This document shows, piece after piece, positions 9,820-20,488 of a stretch of 64,000 nucleotides of DNA. The position numbers and the translations under genes are program-made. Numbering within the stretch: the stretch's first letter is position 1; every line of letters starts with the position of its first letter. This DNA is from Streptococcus pyogenes (lineage in GTDB: Bacteria; Bacillota; Bacilli; Lactobacillales; Streptococcaceae). The notes under the pieces are model-generated. The model saw only the letters and a program-made list of their open reading frames with translations. It was not told the DNA's origin and searched no databases. The DNA lies in the NCBI RefSeq assembly GCF_002055535.1, contig NZ_LN831034.1, positions 930,001-994,000 on the forward strand. Reading direction: 5' to 3'.

Positions 9820-11190
9820 ATGAGTAAAATCGTTGTTGTTGGTGCAAACCATGCTGGTACGGCCTGTATCAAGACTATGTTAACAAACTACGGTGATGCT
9901 AATGAGATTGTTGTATTTGACCAAAACTCAAATATTTCATTTTTAGGCTGTGGTATGGCACTTTGGATTGGTGAGCAAATTGCTGGACCAGAAGGACTTT
10001 TCTATTCAGATAAAGAAGAATTAGAGTCTTTAGGGGCTAAAGTTTACATGGAATCACCTGTTCAATCAATCGACTACGATGCCAAAACAGTGACAGCGCT
10101 TGTTGATGGTAAAAACCACGTGGAAACTTACGACAAGTTGATTTTTGCAACTGGCTCACAACCTATCTTACCACCGATTAAAGGTGCCGAAATCAAAGAA
10201 GGATCACTTGAATTTGAAGCAACTCTTGAAAATCTTCAATTTGTGAAGTTATACCAAAACTCAGCTGATGTGATTGCAAAGCTTGAAAACAAAGACATTA
10301 AACGTGTAGCCGTAGTTGGTGCTGGTTACATTGGTGTTGAGTTAGCTGAAGCTTTCCAACGCAAAGGCAAAGAAGTGGTTCTGATTGATGTCGTGGACAC
10401 TTGCTTGGCAGGTTATTACGACCGTGATTTGACTGACTTAATGGCTAAAAACATGGAAGAACATGGTATTCAACTAGCCTTTGGTGAAACAGTTAAAGAA
10501 GTAGCTGGTAATGGTAAGGTTGAAAAGATCATTACTGACAAAAATGAGTACGATGTGGATATGGTTATCCTCGCCGTTGGTTTCCGTCCAAACACAACTC
10601 TTGGAAATGGTAAGATTGATCTTTTCCGTAATGGTGCTTTCCTTGTCAATAAACGCCAAGAAACTTCTATTCCAGGTGTTTATGCTATCGGTGACTGTGC
10701 AACTATCTACGATAATGCTACTCGCGATACAAACTACATTGCTTTAGCTTCAAATGCCGTCCGTACAGGAATTGTAGCAGCACATAACGCTTGTGGTACA
10801 GACCTTGAAGGTATTGGCGTTCAAGGCTCAAACGGTATTTCCATTTACGGATTGCACATGGTTTCAACTGGTTTGACACTTGAAAAAGCAAAACGTCTTG
10901 GTTTTGATGCTGCAGTGACTGAGTATACTGATAACCAAAAACCTGAATTTATCGAACACGGTAACTTCCCAGTAACCATTAAGATTGTTTACGATAAAGA
11001 CTCACGTCGTATCTTGGGTGCTCAAATGGCAGCCCGTGAAGATGTGTCAATGGGAATTCACATGTTCTCACTTGCTATCCAAGAAGGCGTAACCATTGAA
11101 AAGTTGGCATTAACTGATATTTTCTTCTTACCACATTTCAACAAACCTTACAACTACATCACAATGGCAGCACTTGGTGCCAAAGACTAG
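9820..11190 (+). CDS. nox: NADH oxidase, H2O-forming
   Basis: Nox is a cytoplasmic flavoenzyme that reduces O2 to water with NADH, regenerating NAD+ and removing oxygen in catalase-negative streptococci. The 456 residues begin with the FAD-binding [11 protein letters not shown] motif. The redox cysteine is Cys44 in [10 protein letters not shown], which cycles through a sulfenic acid. The NADH-binding [11 protein letters not shown] motif is near residue 168, and a second FAD motif (YAIGDCA) lies near residue 287. A strong promoter and a rho-independent terminator flank it, so it is monocistronic. Its neighbour ldh also reoxidises NADH, and the two compete for the same cofactor. Confidence 0.95.
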   Translation: MSKIVVVGANHAGTACIKTMLTNYGDANEIVVFDQNSNISFLGCGMALWIGEQIAGPEGLFYSDKEELESLGAKVYMESPVQSIDYDAKTVTALVDGKNHVETYDKLIFATGSQPILPPIKGAEIKEGSLEFEATLENLQFVKLYQNSADVIAKLENKDIKRVAVVGAGYIGVELAEAFQRKGKEVVLIDVVDTCLAGYYDRDLTDLMAKNMEEHGIQLAFGETVKEVAGNGKVEKIITDKNEYDVDMVILAVGFRPNTTLGNGKIDLFRNGAFLVNKRQETSIPGVYAIGDCATIYDNATRDTNYIALASNAVRTGIVAAHNACGTDLEGIGVQGSNGISIYGLHMVSTGLTLEKAKRLGFDAAVTEYTDNQKPEFIEHGNFPVTIKIVYDKDSRRILGAQMAAREDVSMGIHMFSLAIQEGVTIEKLALTDIFFLPHFNKPYNYITMAALGAKD

Positions 11191-11201
11191 TATCTGATAG
11201 G

Positions 11202-11237
11202 AAAAAGCCAGAGCAGTTCAGCAGCACTGGCTTTTTT
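11202..11237 (+). terminator. Terminator of nox
   Basis: AAAAAGCCAG pairs with CTGGCTTTTT around a 15-base loop, followed by a T run, 11 bases after the nox stop. Confidence 0.85.
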
Positions 11238-11322
11238 GCTTTTTAATTGTTGCAACCTGAAAAGTTCTAAACTTATGATTATCCTCTTATAGCACGTTGG
11301 AAAAGGAATATCAGGCAAAACA

Positions 11323-11344
11323 AAAAGAGACCGAAGTCTCTTTT
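11323..11344 (-). terminator. Terminator of ldh with UUCG loop
   Basis: On the minus strand a perfect 9-bp stem (AAAAGAGAC/GTCTCTTTT) is closed by a UUCG tetraloop and followed by T residues, 5 bases after the ldh stop. It is very stable for its size. Confidence 0.88.
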
Positions 11345-11348
11345 GTGA

Positions 11349-12368
<1,020 letters not shown>

Positions 12369-12380
12369 TCATACGGTCTT

Positions 12381-12409
12381 ATTTTAACATATTGATAATT
12401 GTTTGTCAT
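12381..12409 (-). promoter_or_regulatory. ldh promoter
   Basis: On the minus strand ATGACA (-35) and TAAAAT (-10, preceded by TGT) are spaced by 17 bases, about 50 bases before the ldh start. Confidence 0.65.
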
Positions 12410-12440
12410 TGAATTCAGAAAAATAATGAAAATAGTTTAC

Positions 12441-12454
12441 TGATAACGCTTCCA
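12441..12454 (-). promoter_or_regulatory. Consensus cre (CcpA site) between ldh and gyrA
   Basis: The minus strand reads TGGAAGCGTTATCA, a full match to the catabolite-response consensus TGNAANCGNTNNCA. It sits upstream of the ldh -35 and roughly over the -35 region of the gyrA promoter (extended -10 TGGTATAAT at 12477-12485), so it could serve either gene. Binding is inferred, not shown. Confidence 0.65.
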
Positions 12455-12522
12455 ATAAGAAAAAATAAGGAATTTATGGTATAATGAAATCTAGTATTGA
12501 CTAGAAAAGGAGCATTCCTTAA

Positions 12523-15009
12523 ATGCAAGATCGAAATTTAATTGACGTCAATCTGACAAGTGAAATGAAAACGAGTTTCATTGACTATGCCATGAGTGTC
12601 ATTGTGGCAAGAGCTTTGCCAGATGTGCGTGATGGTCTGAAACCTGTGCATCGTCGTATTCTCTATGGGATGAATGAACTCGGTGTGACACCTGATAAAC
12701 CGCATAAAAAATCTGCTCGTATTACGGGTGATGTCATGGGTAAATATCACCCGCATGGGGATTCTTCTATTTATGAAGCTATGGTTCGTATGGCTCAGTG
12801 GTGGAGTTATCGCCATATGCTTGTTGATGGGCATGGCAATTTTGGTTCTATGGATGGTGATGGTGCTGCCGCTCAACGTTATACTGAAGCGCGCATGAGT
12901 AAAATTGCGCTTGAATTATTAAGGGATATCAATAAAAATACCGTTAATTTTCAAGATAACTACGATGGAAGCGAAAGAGAACCAGTAGTATTACCAGCTC
13001 GCTTTCCTAATTTATTAGTCAATGGAGCGACAGGGATTGCCGTTGGGATGGCAACTAACATTCCGCCTCATAATTTGGCAGAGTCTATTGATGCTGTCAA
13101 GATGGTAATGGAACATCCAGACTGTACAACAAGAGAGTTGATGGAAGTGATCCCTGGACCTGACTTTCCGACTGGTGCCCTTGTTATGGGGCGCTCAGGT
13201 ATTCATAGGGCTTATGATACTGGTAAAGGTTCTATCGTTTTACGCTCTCGAACAGAAATTGAAACAACTCAAACAGGTCGGGAACGTATTGTGGTTACTG
13301 AATTTCCCTATGGCGTCAATAAAACGAAAGTGCATGAACACATTGTTCGTTTAGCACAAGAAAAAAGACTAGAAGGTATTACAGCAGTTCGTGACGAATC
13401 TAGCCGTGAAGGAGTGCGTTTTGTTATCGAGATTCGTCGAGAGGCATCCGCGACAGTTATCTTAAATAACCTCTTTAAATTAACAAGTCTTCAGACGAAT
13501 TTCAGTTTTAATATGTTGGCTATTGAAAATGGTGTGCCTAAAATATTGTCACTCAGACAAATCATTGATAATTACATTAGTCATCAAAAAGAAGTTATTA
13601 TACGTCGCACCCGATTTGATAAAGATAAAGCTGAAGCCAGAGCTCATATTTTAGAAGGCTTACTGATTGCCCTTGATCATTTAGACGAAGTGATTGCTAT
13701 TATTCGTAACAGCGAGACAGATGTCATTGCTCAGACAGAATTGATGTCACGTTTCGACTTGTCTGAACGCCAAAGCCAAGCTATTTTGGATATGCGTTTG
13801 CGTCGTTTGACTGGTTTGGAACGTGATAAGATTCAATCAGAATATGATGATTTGTTGGCCTTGATTGCTGACTTATCTGATATTTTAGCCAAACCAGAAC
13901 GTATTATCACTATCATCAAAGAAGAAATGGATGAGATCAAGCGTAAATACGCTAACCCGCGCCGTACAGAATTAATGGTCGGTGAAGTCCTTTCTCTAGA
14001 AGATGAAGATCTAATTGAAGAAGAAGATGTTTTGATTACCTTGTCAAATAAAGGTTATATCAAGCGTCTTGCTCAAGATGAATTTCGTGCCCAGAAGCGT
14101 GGTGGACGTGGCGTCCAAGGAACTGGAGTCAACAATGACGACTTTGTACGTGAATTGATATCAACAAGTACCCATGATACTTTGCTCTTCTTTACGAATT
14201 TTGGGCGTGTCTATCGGTTGAAAGCTTACGAAATTCCAGAATATGGTCGTACAGCAAAAGGTCTTCCAATTGTTAATCTATTGAAATTAGAAGATGGTGA
14301 AACCATTCAAACTATTATCAACGCACGTAAGGAAGAAACAGCAGGTAAATCCTTCTTCTTTACAACGAAACAAGGCATTGTCAAACGTACAGAAGTTTCA
14401 GAATTTAATAATATCCGTCAAAACGGTCTCCGTGCTCTTAAGTTGAAAGAGGGAGATCAGCTGATTAACGTCCTTTTGACAAGCGGTCAGGATGACATTA
14501 TCATTGGAACTCATTCCGGATATTCTGTTCGTTTTAATGAAGCAAGCATCCGCAACATGGGCCGATCAGCTACGGGTGTTCGCGGGGTTAAGCTTCGTGA
14601 AGATGATCGCGTTGTTGGCGCGTCACGTATTCAAGATAACCAAGAAGTTCTTGTAATTACCGAAAATGGCTTTGGTAAGAGAACAAGTGCTACAGACTAT
14701 CCTACAAAAGGTAGGGGGGGAAAAGGAATAAAAACAGCTAATATTACCCCTAAAAATGGTCAATTGGCTGGATTGGTTACCGTAGATGGTACAGAAGATA
14801 TCATGGTGATTACAAATAAAGGTGTCATTATTCGCACAAATGTTGCAAATATTTCGCAAACAGGTCGTGCTACTTTGGGTGTTAAAATTATGAAACTAGA
14901 TGCTGATGCTAAGATTGTAACATTTACCTTGGTTCAGCCTGAAGACAGTAGTATCGCTGAAATCAATACTGATCGTGAAAATAGTATTTCAAAAAATAAA
15001 GATAATTAA
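12523..15009 (+). CDS. gyrA: DNA gyrase subunit A
   Basis: GyrA is the breakage-reunion subunit that, with GyrB, introduces negative supercoils. The 828 residues carry the winged-helix and tower domains, the catalytic Tyr120 in the [10 protein letters not shown] motif, and six C-terminal GyrA beta-pinwheel repeats, including the [11 protein letters not shown]yrA-box near residue 530. The quinolone-resistance region is [12 protein letters not shown] with Ser81 and Glu85. These are the residues found in fluoroquinolone-susceptible streptococci. It starts with AAAGGAGCATTCCTTAAATG. The next gene, srtA, follows after 19 bases, an arrangement conserved in streptococci. Confidence 0.97.
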   Translation: MQDRNLIDVNLTSEMKTSFIDYAMSVIVARALPDVRDGLKPVHRRILYGMNELGVTPDKPHKKSARITGDVMGKYHPHGDSSIYEAMVRMAQWWSYRHMLVDGHGNFGSMDGDGAAAQRYTEARMSKIALELLRDINKNTVNFQDNYDGSEREPVVLPARFPNLLVNGATGIAVGMATNIPPHNLAESIDAVKMVMEHPDCTTRELMEVIPGPDFPTGALVMGRSGIHRAYDTGKGSIVLRSRTEIETTQTGRERIVVTEFPYGVNKTKVHEHIVRLAQEKRLEGITAVRDESSREGVRFVIEIRREASATVILNNLFKLTSLQTNFSFNMLAIENGVPKILSLRQIIDNYISHQKEVIIRRTRFDKDKAEARAHILEGLLIALDHLDEVIAIIRNSETDVIAQTELMSRFDLSERQSQAILDMRLRRLTGLERDKIQSEYDDLLALIADLSDILAKPERIITIIKEEMDEIKRKYANPRRTELMVGEVLSLEDEDLIEEEDVLITLSNKGYIKRLAQDEFRAQKRGGRGVQGTGVNNDDFVRELISTSTHDTLLFFTNFGRVYRLKAYEIPEYGRTAKGLPIVNLLKLEDGETIQTIINARKEETAGKSFFFTTKQGIVKRTEVSEFNNIRQNGLRALKLKEGDQLINVLLTSGQDDIIIGTHSGYSVRFNEASIRNMGRSATGVRGVKLREDDRVVGASRIQDNQEVLVITENGFGKRTSATDYPTKGRGGKGIKTANITPKNGQLAGLVTVDGTEDIMVITNKGVIIRTNVANISQTGRATLGVKIMKLDADAKIVTFTLVQPEDSSIAEINTDRENSISKNKDN

Positions 15010-15028
15010 TCATAATAAGGAGTAAAAA

Positions 15029-15778
15029 ATGGTAAAAAAACAAAAGCGTCGAAAAATAAAATCCATGTCTTGGGCAAGAAAACTACTAATAGCTGTACTT
15101 TTAATTCTAGGTTTAGCATTGCTTTTTAACAAACCTATCCGAAATACATTAATTGCTCGAAACTCTAATAAATATCAAGTAACGAAAGTTTCGAAAAAAC
15201 AAATCAAAAAGAATAAAGAGGCTAAGTCAACATTTGATTTCCAAGCCGTAGAGCCAGTTAGTACAGAGAGTGTCTTGCAAGCACAAATGGCGGCTCAGCA
15301 ACTTCCTGTTATAGGGGGCATTGCCATACCAGAGCTTGGCATTAATTTACCAATTTTTAAAGGTTTAGGAAATACTGAGCTTATTTATGGCGCAGGAACG
15401 ATGAAAGAAGAACAAGTTATGGGAGGAGAAAATAATTATTCTCTTGCCAGTCATCATATTTTTGGAATTACAGGTTCATCTCAAATGCTCTTTTCGCCGC
15501 TTGAAAGAGCACAAAATGGGATGTCCATCTATTTAACAGATAAAGAAAAAATTTACGAATACATCATAAAAGATGTTTTCACGGTAGCTCCTGAACGCGT
15601 TGATGTTATCGATGATACAGCTGGTCTCAAAGAAGTGACTTTAGTGACTTGTACAGATATCGAAGCAACAGAACGTATTATTGTCAAAGGAGAACTAAAA
15701 ACAGAATACGATTTTGATAAAGCGCCCGCCGATGTATTGAAAGCTTTTAATCATTCTTATAACCAAGTATCTACCTAG
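15029..15778 (+). CDS. srtA: Sortase A (class A housekeeping sortase)
   Basis: SrtA is a membrane-bound transpeptidase that cleaves LPXTG sorting signals between Thr and Gly and links surface proteins, such as M protein, to lipid II. The 249-residue protein has an N-terminal signal-anchor at about residues 17-33 and the catalytic triad His142 (SHHIFG), Cys208 (TLVTC) and Arg216 (ERIIVKG). This numbering agrees with that reported for the S. pyogenes enzyme. It sits 19 bases after gyrA with an AAGGAGTAAAA ribosome binding site, so it is probably read through from the gyrA promoter. A terminator follows. Confidence 0.96.
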   Translation: MVKKQKRRKIKSMSWARKLLIAVLLILGLALLFNKPIRNTLIARNSNKYQVTKVSKKQIKKNKEAKSTFDFQAVEPVSTESVLQAQMAAQQLPVIGGIAIPELGINLPIFKGLGNTELIYGAGTMKEEQVMGGENNYSLASHHIFGITGSSQMLFSPLERAQNGMSIYLTDKEKIYEYIIKDVFTVAPERVDVIDDTAGLKEVTLVTCTDIEATERIIVKGELKTEYDFDKAPADVLKAFNHSYNQVST

Positions 15779-15799
15779 ATATATCTTAAATATAATATT

Positions 15800-15845
15800 T
15801 AAAAAGTAGGACCATAGAGAAAATTTATCTCATCCTACTTTTTTT
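15800..15845 (+). terminator. Terminator after srtA
   Basis: AAAAAGTAGGA and TCCTACTTTTTTT form an 11-bp stem around a loop of about 20 bases with a T run, immediately before the ribosome binding site of the next gene. That gene may therefore depend on readthrough or a promoter in this gap. Confidence 0.75.
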
Positions 15846-15857
15846 GAAAGGAGAAAT

Positions 15858-16274
15858 ATGATGAAACTAAATGCCATTCATCACGTTGCTATTATTGTAT
15901 CTGATTATCATCTGTCAAAAGATTTTTATGTGAATAAACTCGGATTTGAAATTATCAGAGAAAATTATCGTCCTGACAAGCATGATTACAAATTAGATTT
16001 ATCTTGTGGTCGTATTGAATTGGAGATTTTTGGTAAGGTGACAAGTGACCCCAACTATCAAGCTCCTCCTAAACGTGTAAGTGAACCAGAATTTAAAAGT
16101 GAGGCCTGTGGTTTGAGGCACCTTGCATTTCGTGTTACCAACATTGAGAGTTATGTAGATGATCTAAAGAGCTTAGGAATTCCAGTGGAGCCTATCAGGC
16201 ATGATGATTACACAGGTGAGAAAATGACTTTCTTTTTTGATCCGGATGGTTTGCCTTTAGAATTACATGAATAG
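15858..16274 (+). CDS. VOC-family (glyoxalase/dioxygenase-like) metalloprotein
   Basis: The product has 138 residues with the paired beta-alpha-beta-beta-beta modules of the vicinal-oxygen-chelate fold. The metal-ligand positions are visible: HHVAIIVSD (His near residue 8) and ELEIFG in the first half, RHLAFRVTN (His near residue 88) and DGLPLELHE at the C-terminus. Glyoxalase I, fosfomycin-resistance enzymes and dioxygenases share this fold, and the substrate cannot be told. The protein is often called lactoylglutathione lyase in streptococci, but that function is unproven here. It starts at ATGATG after AAAGGAGAAAT. Confidence 0.75.
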   Translation: MMKLNAIHHVAIIVSDYHLSKDFYVNKLGFEIIRENYRPDKHDYKLDLSCGRIELEIFGKVTSDPNYQAPPKRVSEPEFKSEACGLRHLAFRVTNIESYVDDLKSLGIPVEPIRHDDYTGEKMTFFFDPDGLPLELHE

Positions 16275-16760
16275 ACTTATTAGGTTAACGACTGGATCGT
16301 GCTATAAAACTCGTTAAAAATAGTTATTTGTTGTATCTTCATTTGCTTGATTAATCTCTTTTGATCGTTAAATGATTTGGTTAACTTTCAAAGTGAAGAG
16401 CAATTTTTGGAGTAATCTTGTCGAAGTTTTTTAATAGAATAACTATAGGAAAAGCAAAATATTTGACGATAAACTCTTACAGTGTTATAATGACAATATA
16501 AGTTAATAACTGTGTTGTCACTTTGTTGAAATGTTTTCGTATTAATGTTTTTTTATCTATTGCGATAGATAATTTTACTTCAATTTTTGATTGAAAATAC
16601 TAAAATAAGTGATGTGGTCACTTTGACAACCATTTATTGGTCCTTTTAGATAAGACAATTTTGTGGCTCTTCAGTTGAAAGGATGTGTTGTTGATGTTAG
16701 AGGAAACAATCATGTTAAATTAACTCAGGCTTAAAGACCAAAAAAGGAGTGAAGTCTATT
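16275..16760 (+). other. 486-base gap with promoter and long leader
   Basis: No credible coding sequence was seen on either strand. A near-consensus promoter is at 16463-16491 (TTGACG, 17 bases, TATAAT), and a second candidate at 16623-16651 (TTGACA, 17 bases, TTAGAT). Two copies of a TG(T/G)TCACTTTG-like element lie exactly 100 bases apart (16515 and 16615). The first promoter would give a leader of about 260 bases before the small gene at 16761. Confidence 0.6.
16463..16491 (+). promoter_or_regulatory. Strong promoter upstream of the small-protein pair
   Basis: TTGACG and TATAAT are separated by exactly 17 bases. This is the best sigma-A match in the gap and points toward the two small genes at 16761 and 16888. 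Confidence 0.7.
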
Positions 16761-16880
16761 ATGAAAAAAAGAAATTTTAAACTTACAGAAATGTTACAAT
16801 TGGTTTTATTAGTGGTTCCTGCTGTAAAACTTGCTAAAAAAATGTTTAACGATAGTAAAACACCGTCTAAAAGAAAGTAG
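16761..16880 (+). CDS. Small 39-residue basic membrane-associated protein, unknown
   Basis: This short open frame is preceded by AAAAAAGGAGTGAAG at the right spacing and encodes 39 residues. There is a basic N-terminus (MKKRNFK), a hydrophobic stretch of about 15 residues (LQLVLLVVPAV) and a Lys-rich tail. The next gene follows after 7 bases, so the two are probably one operon. I do not recognise a family. The strong ribosome binding site and amphipathic make-up are the reasons for calling it real. Confidence 0.55.
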   Translation: MKKRNFKLTEMLQLVLLVVPAVKLAKKMFNDSKTPSKRK

Positions 16881-16887
16881 GTCTACA

Positions 16888-17256
16888 ATGACTAAAAAAA
16901 ATCATGGCGTTTTTTGGGGGTTGTTGCTTGGATCAGCAGCAGCTAGCATTGCTTACTTAAGTTTATCGTCTTCCAAAAAAGATCAACTCTTGAAAGATAG
17001 TGCTAAAAAAATAGATGATCTCAACGCTTACTTGCAAGATAAAAGTAAGCAAGTTCTGGATGCAGTATCGGAAAAAGTCCAAGAATCCAAAGATGCTGTT
17101 GAAGTTTACGGTGGTATCGCCGCAGAAACAGTTGAAGAATCTTTGGGACAGGCTAAAGAAAAGGTAGAAGGAATTGGCGAAGCTACTAGCCAAACTATCC
17201 AATCTAAAATGGAAAAACTCACTAGCGATAAGACAGATGCTGATGATGAAAAATAG
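16888..17256 (+). CDS. YtxH-like membrane-anchored stress-type protein
   Basis: The 122-residue protein has an N-terminal glycine-rich hydrophobic segment (GVFWGLLLGSAAASIAYLSL, about residues 7-26). A long charged helical tail of repeated Lys, Glu and Ala heptads follows, which would form a coiled coil in the cytoplasm. This architecture fits the YtxH/general-stress protein group. The ATG at 16888 is preferred over an upstream frame extension because it begins directly before the membrane segment and clears the preceding small gene. The terminator at 17283 ends the unit. Molecular function is unknown. Confidence 0.68.
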   Translation: MTKKNHGVFWGLLLGSAAASIAYLSLSSSKKDQLLKDSAKKIDDLNAYLQDKSKQVLDAVSEKVQESKDAVEVYGGIAAETVEESLGQAKEKVEGIGEATSQTIQSKMEKLTSDKTDADDEK

Positions 17257-17282
17257 GTTTTAAAATACCTTTAAGATAAGAC

Positions 17283-17307
17283 AAAAAGTGCCATTAGGCA
17301 CTTTTTT
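17283..17307. terminator. Bidirectional terminator between the YtxH-like gene and lipid kinase
   Basis: AAAAAGTGCC-ATTA-GGCACTTTTT is a perfect 10-bp hairpin with A and T runs on either side. It serves the plus gene ending at 17256 and overlaps the stop codon of the minus gene ending at 17306. Confidence 0.88.
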
Positions 17308-18217
17308 AATCTTCTGTTGGAACAATAATCGAAACGGCTTTTGGAATGATATCTAATTGAATGGGCAGATAGTCACTTTTATCCCCATCAATCCTGGTAC
17401 GTGGTAATATCGCTTGTTTTTTAGCTTGTGGTAGTAAGCTAAGCGTATTGGCTTGAAAATGACTGATTTCCTCTGCTTTGGAAAAATCACCCTGTTTAAA
17501 ATCATTAATATGCCATAAAAATTTAAAGAAAGAGACTTTTTTCATGGTATAAACTTGGAAATAGCCATCGTCAGCTTGAGCACCAGGAGAAAAAGAAGGA
17601 AAACCAGCAATGGTATTTGTCATCGTGATTAAGAGAAACTTCGTTTTCAGGTGAATACGATGGTTGTGGCTAATTAAAGAGATGGCATAGCTGCGATTTC
17701 GTTTCAGTATTCGAATACTATCTTTTAAAAATGCTAGAGGACCAAAGCGTCGTTTTTCCTCAGCCGTTACGTCGGCAGCAATATCAGCCAGTAATCCTAA
17801 AGTTAAACTGGAAATCATGTATTGCTGGTTAGCTTTGCAAATATCAACTTGCTTGATTTGTCCAGTCAAGATAGTATCCAACGCCTCAGTAATTTGTAAA
17901 GGGATATGCATAGCCTTGGCAAAATTATTGACTGTCCCTGAGGGCACTAAGCCTATTAAACAATGAGCTCCTCCTTCATAGATGCCACCGATGATTTTAT
18001 TTAGTGTCCCATCGCCACCAAGAGGGATAACCAAGTCAATCTTGTCCTTAGCAGCTTGTTTTGCTAATTGAAAAGCCTGGTCAGCATCTTTAGGGGTAAT
18101 AACTTTTACAGAATCTTCGGAAAAACCATGTTGGCAAAAATAGTCTTTGACTTGCCTAGCAAGTTGGCTTTCTTTCTTTCCAGAATTAGGATTGTAAAAA
18201 ATCCGAACGGTTTTCAT
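17306..18217 (-). CDS. Diacylglycerol kinase-family lipid kinase (DagK/YegS type)
   Basis: This 303-residue member of the soluble DAGK-catalytic-domain family has FYNPNSGKKES at the N-terminus, the ATP-site motif IPLGGDGTLNKIIGG at about residues 83-97 and the PSGTVNNFAKA loop. Such enzymes phosphorylate diacylglycerol to phosphatidic acid, recycling DAG from lipoteichoic acid synthesis. An activity on other lipids is possible. It is followed by a stable hairpin and lies in a minus-strand block with the hemolysin III family gene, 116 bases upstream. Confidence 0.85.
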   Translation of the reverse strand: MKTVRIFYNPNSGKKESQLARQVKDYFCQHGFSEDSVKVITPKDADQAFQLAKQAAKDKIDLVIPLGGDGTLNKIIGGIYEGGAHCLIGLVPSGTVNNFAKAMHIPLQITEALDTILTGQIKQVDICKANQQYMISSLTLGLLADIAADVTAEEKRRFGPLAFLKDSIRILKRNRSYAISLISHNHRIHLKTKFLLITMTNTIAGFPSFSPGAQADDGYFQVYTMKKVSFFKFLWHINDFKQGDFSKAEEISHFQANTLSLLPQAKKQAILPRTRIDGDKSDYLPIQLDIIPKAVSIIVPTED

Positions 18218-18333
18218 CAGGTCTCTCCTTTGACAGCTTATTACTTGCTATCCATTATACCACTTCTAAGAATTGATGTCTTACATCAAATCATCACATT
18301 AAGCCTCTCAATCAGTCTGAGCATCTATTTGTC

Positions 18334-18984
18334 TTAAAGCATAAAGAAAGTGATAGCGATAAATTGGAGGGCAGAGGCCAATAAAATAAAGAGATGCCAA
18401 ATCATGTGGAAGTAGGGTCTTTTTTTGGCATAAAATACCGCTCCAATGGTATAAGACAAGCCACCAAATAACATGAGAAGACCAAAAGCAAGACTAGTTT
18501 TTTGAATGATGACTGGCAAGATAAACACAACGAGCCAGCCCATAACGATATAAAGCATCAAACTGAATTTTTCATTGATACGTTTGGCAAAAATTTTGTA
18601 TAAAATCCCAAAAAGCGTAATGCCCCACTGCAAAACAATAATGATATAGCCTAGCCAACCAGAAACAAGGGATAAGGCAACAGGTGTATAACTTCCTGCG
18701 ATAGCAATATAAATCATACTGTGATCAATAATGCGTAGAATGTATTTGTGAACCGAACCATAAGCCATGGAGTGGTAAATCGTAGAGGACAAAAACATCA
18801 AAAAGAGACTGATGACAAAGATGGAGATACCAATAGCGGCTTTAAGGTCATAAGTTTGATAAGCATAGCTGGCTGAAATAGGAAGTAGAATGAGCATAGC
18901 AAATGCTCCGATAGCGTGTGTCACGCTGTTTGCTACTTCCTCACTAAAAGATAAGGGTAAACTTTGTTTAAAGGTTTGGTTCAT
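18334..18984 (-). CDS. Hemolysin III family (PAQR/YqfA) membrane protein
   Basis: The 216-residue protein has about seven predicted membrane helices and the conserved polar motifs of the hemolysin III/PAQR superfamily. These are S-x3-H in the first helices (VANSVTHAIG and SSTIYHSMAYG), the RIIDHSMIYIAIAGSYTP block, and a C-terminal FHMIWHLF with two His. These Asp and His residues are proposed metal ligands of a hydrolase-like site. Despite the name, haemolytic activity is not demonstrated for most members. It overlaps the DUF1836 gene by 4 bases and is co-transcribed with it. Confidence 0.86.
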   Translation of the reverse strand: MNQTFKQSLPLSFSEEVANSVTHAIGAFAMLILLPISASYAYQTYDLKAAIGISIFVISLFLMFLSSTIYHSMAYGSVHKYILRIIDHSMIYIAIAGSYTPVALSLVSGWLGYIIIVLQWGITLFGILYKIFAKRINEKFSLMLYIVMGWLVVFILPVIIQKTSLAFGLLMLFGGLSYTIGAVFYAKKRPYFHMIWHLFILLASALQFIAITFFML

Positions 18985-19421
18985 TGGGTCACCTCCTGTA
19001 ATAAATAAATAGTTTTGTGGTAATCTTTGACCGTTTGACAGGCAACCTGCACAATCGGTGGAATGTCCTCCTCAATGGGAGCCTTCTGATTCCAACAGGT
19101 TACAAAAGTATTGTAAAGACTTTCAGAATCAGCCTGTGCCTGAAGTTCCTCCAATACGCGACTAATATCTTGAATAGGAAATACCGTTTTAAACAAACTG
19201 ATGGCAATTAAGCGCGCTAGTTGTTGCTTTTGGTATTTTTTCTTGATAGGTTTAGTCACATACCCATGCTTGACGTAATTATTAATCATAGATGCCGTTA
19301 GTGATTTATTATCTGACACTTCTGAAAAATCAGTGCACTGGTTGACATAAAGTAACACTTGATCCAAATATAAGTCTAAATCAGGGAGGTCCTTCCAATA
19401 AGGTAATGATGGAAAAATCAT
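18981..19421 (-). CDS. DUF1836 protein
   Basis: The protein has 146 residues. It matches the DUF1836 family by the N-terminal FPSLPYWKDLPDLDLYLDQVL block and the central KSLTASMINNYVKHGYV segment, which looks like a helix-turn-helix with MerR-like recognition. The family is thus suspected to regulate transcription. It is the first gene of a minus operon with the hemolysin III family gene, overlapping it by 4 bases, so it may influence that gene. Function is otherwise unknown. Confidence 0.78.
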   Translation of the reverse strand: MIFPSLPYWKDLPDLDLYLDQVLLYVNQCTDFSEVSDNKSLTASMINNYVKHGYVTKPIKKKYQKQQLARLIAISLFKTVFPIQDISRVLEELQAQADSESLYNTFVTCWNQKAPIEEDIPPIVQVACQTVKDYHKTIYLLQEVTQ

Positions 19422-19639
19422 AGTTTCGTCTCTCTATCTAGTTTTGATAACTAGATTATATGATTAATGAAAACTTATTGCAAGCAAAAACTGTAAAGAC
19501 TTAAAAGAGGAAAGTAGAAATGGCGAAGTGAAGCTAATCATGCTATAATGTTAAAGAATTGATTGGGATAGATGCCTTCTGTCGCAATCAGACTATTTTA
19601 TCACGAAGAAGATGATGCTACGAAAGGAATGATACACTC

Positions 19640-20488
19640 ATGGCAATGATTCAATGGTTTCCTGGGCACATGTCCAAAGCCAGAAGACAGGTTCAGGAAA
19701 ATGTAAAGCATGTTGACTTTGTAACTATTTTAGTGGATGCACGCTTACCACTTTCTAGTCAAAATCCCATGCTTACAAAAATTGTTGGTGATAAACCTAA
19801 ATTAATGATTTTAAATAAAGCTGACTTGGCCGATGCCACTCGTACGAAAGAGTGGAAGGCTTATTATGAAAGTCAAGGTATTAAAACATTAGCCATCAAT
19901 TCCAAAGAACAATCAACGGTTAAAAAAGTAACAGAAGCAGCCAAGGAACTCATGGCTGATAAAATTCAACGCTTGCGAGAGCGCGGCATTCAAAAAGAAA
20001 CCTTGCGAACCATGATTATTGGCATTCCAAATGCTGGTAAATCTACCTTGATGAATCGCTTGGCTGGTAAGAAAATTGCTGTAGTTGGCAATAAACCTGG
20101 TGTGACTAAAGGACAACAATGGTTGAAGTCCAATAAGGAATTGGAAATTCTAGACACTCCTGGTATTTTATGGCCAAAATTTGAGGACGAATTGGTGGGC
20201 TTAAAATTAGCTTTAACAGGTGCTATCAAGGACCAATTACTACCAATGGATGAAGTGACTATCTTTGGCTTGAATTACTTTAGGGAATACTACCCTAATC
20301 GTTTAACCAAACGTTTTAAGAATATTCCTCTTGAGGAAGAAGCTCCTGAAATCATTATGACCTTGACACGCCAACTTGGATTTAAAGACGATTATGACCG
20401 TTTTTACACTTTATTCGTTAAGGAAGTTCGTGATGGTAAATTAGGTCAATACACCTTAGATCAGGTGGGAGATATGGATGCCGACTAG
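19640..20488 (+). CDS. rbgA: Ribosome biogenesis GTPase (RbgA/YlqF)
   Basis: RbgA acts late in 50S ribosomal subunit assembly. The 282 residues show the circularly permuted G-motif order: G4 (LNKADLAD) near residue 56 comes before G1 (GIPNAGKST) near residue 130 and G3 (DTPG) near 172. The N-terminal [11 protein letters not shown] block is diagnostic. A GAAAGGAATG ribosome binding site precedes ATG. The gene overlaps rnhB by 11 bases, the same order (rbgA-rnhB) as in Bacillus and other streptococci. Confidence 0.95.
   Translation: MAMIQWFPGHMSKARRQVQENVKHVDFVTILVDARLPLSSQNPMLTKIVGDKPKLMILNKADLADATRTKEWKAYYESQGIKTLAINSKEQSTVKKVTEAAKELMADKIQRLRERGIQKETLRTMIIGIPNAGKSTLMNRLAGKKIAVVGNKPGVTKGQQWLKSNKELEILDTPGILWPKFEDELVGLKLALTGAIKDQLLPMDEVTIFGLNYFREYYPNRLTKRFKNIPLEEEAPEIIMTLTRQLGFKDDYDRFYTLFVKEVRDGKLGQYTLDQVGDMDAD

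Noticed and set aside
12781-12876. Fluoroquinolone resistance change in gyrA
   Set aside because: Ser81 and Glu85 are the susceptible residues.
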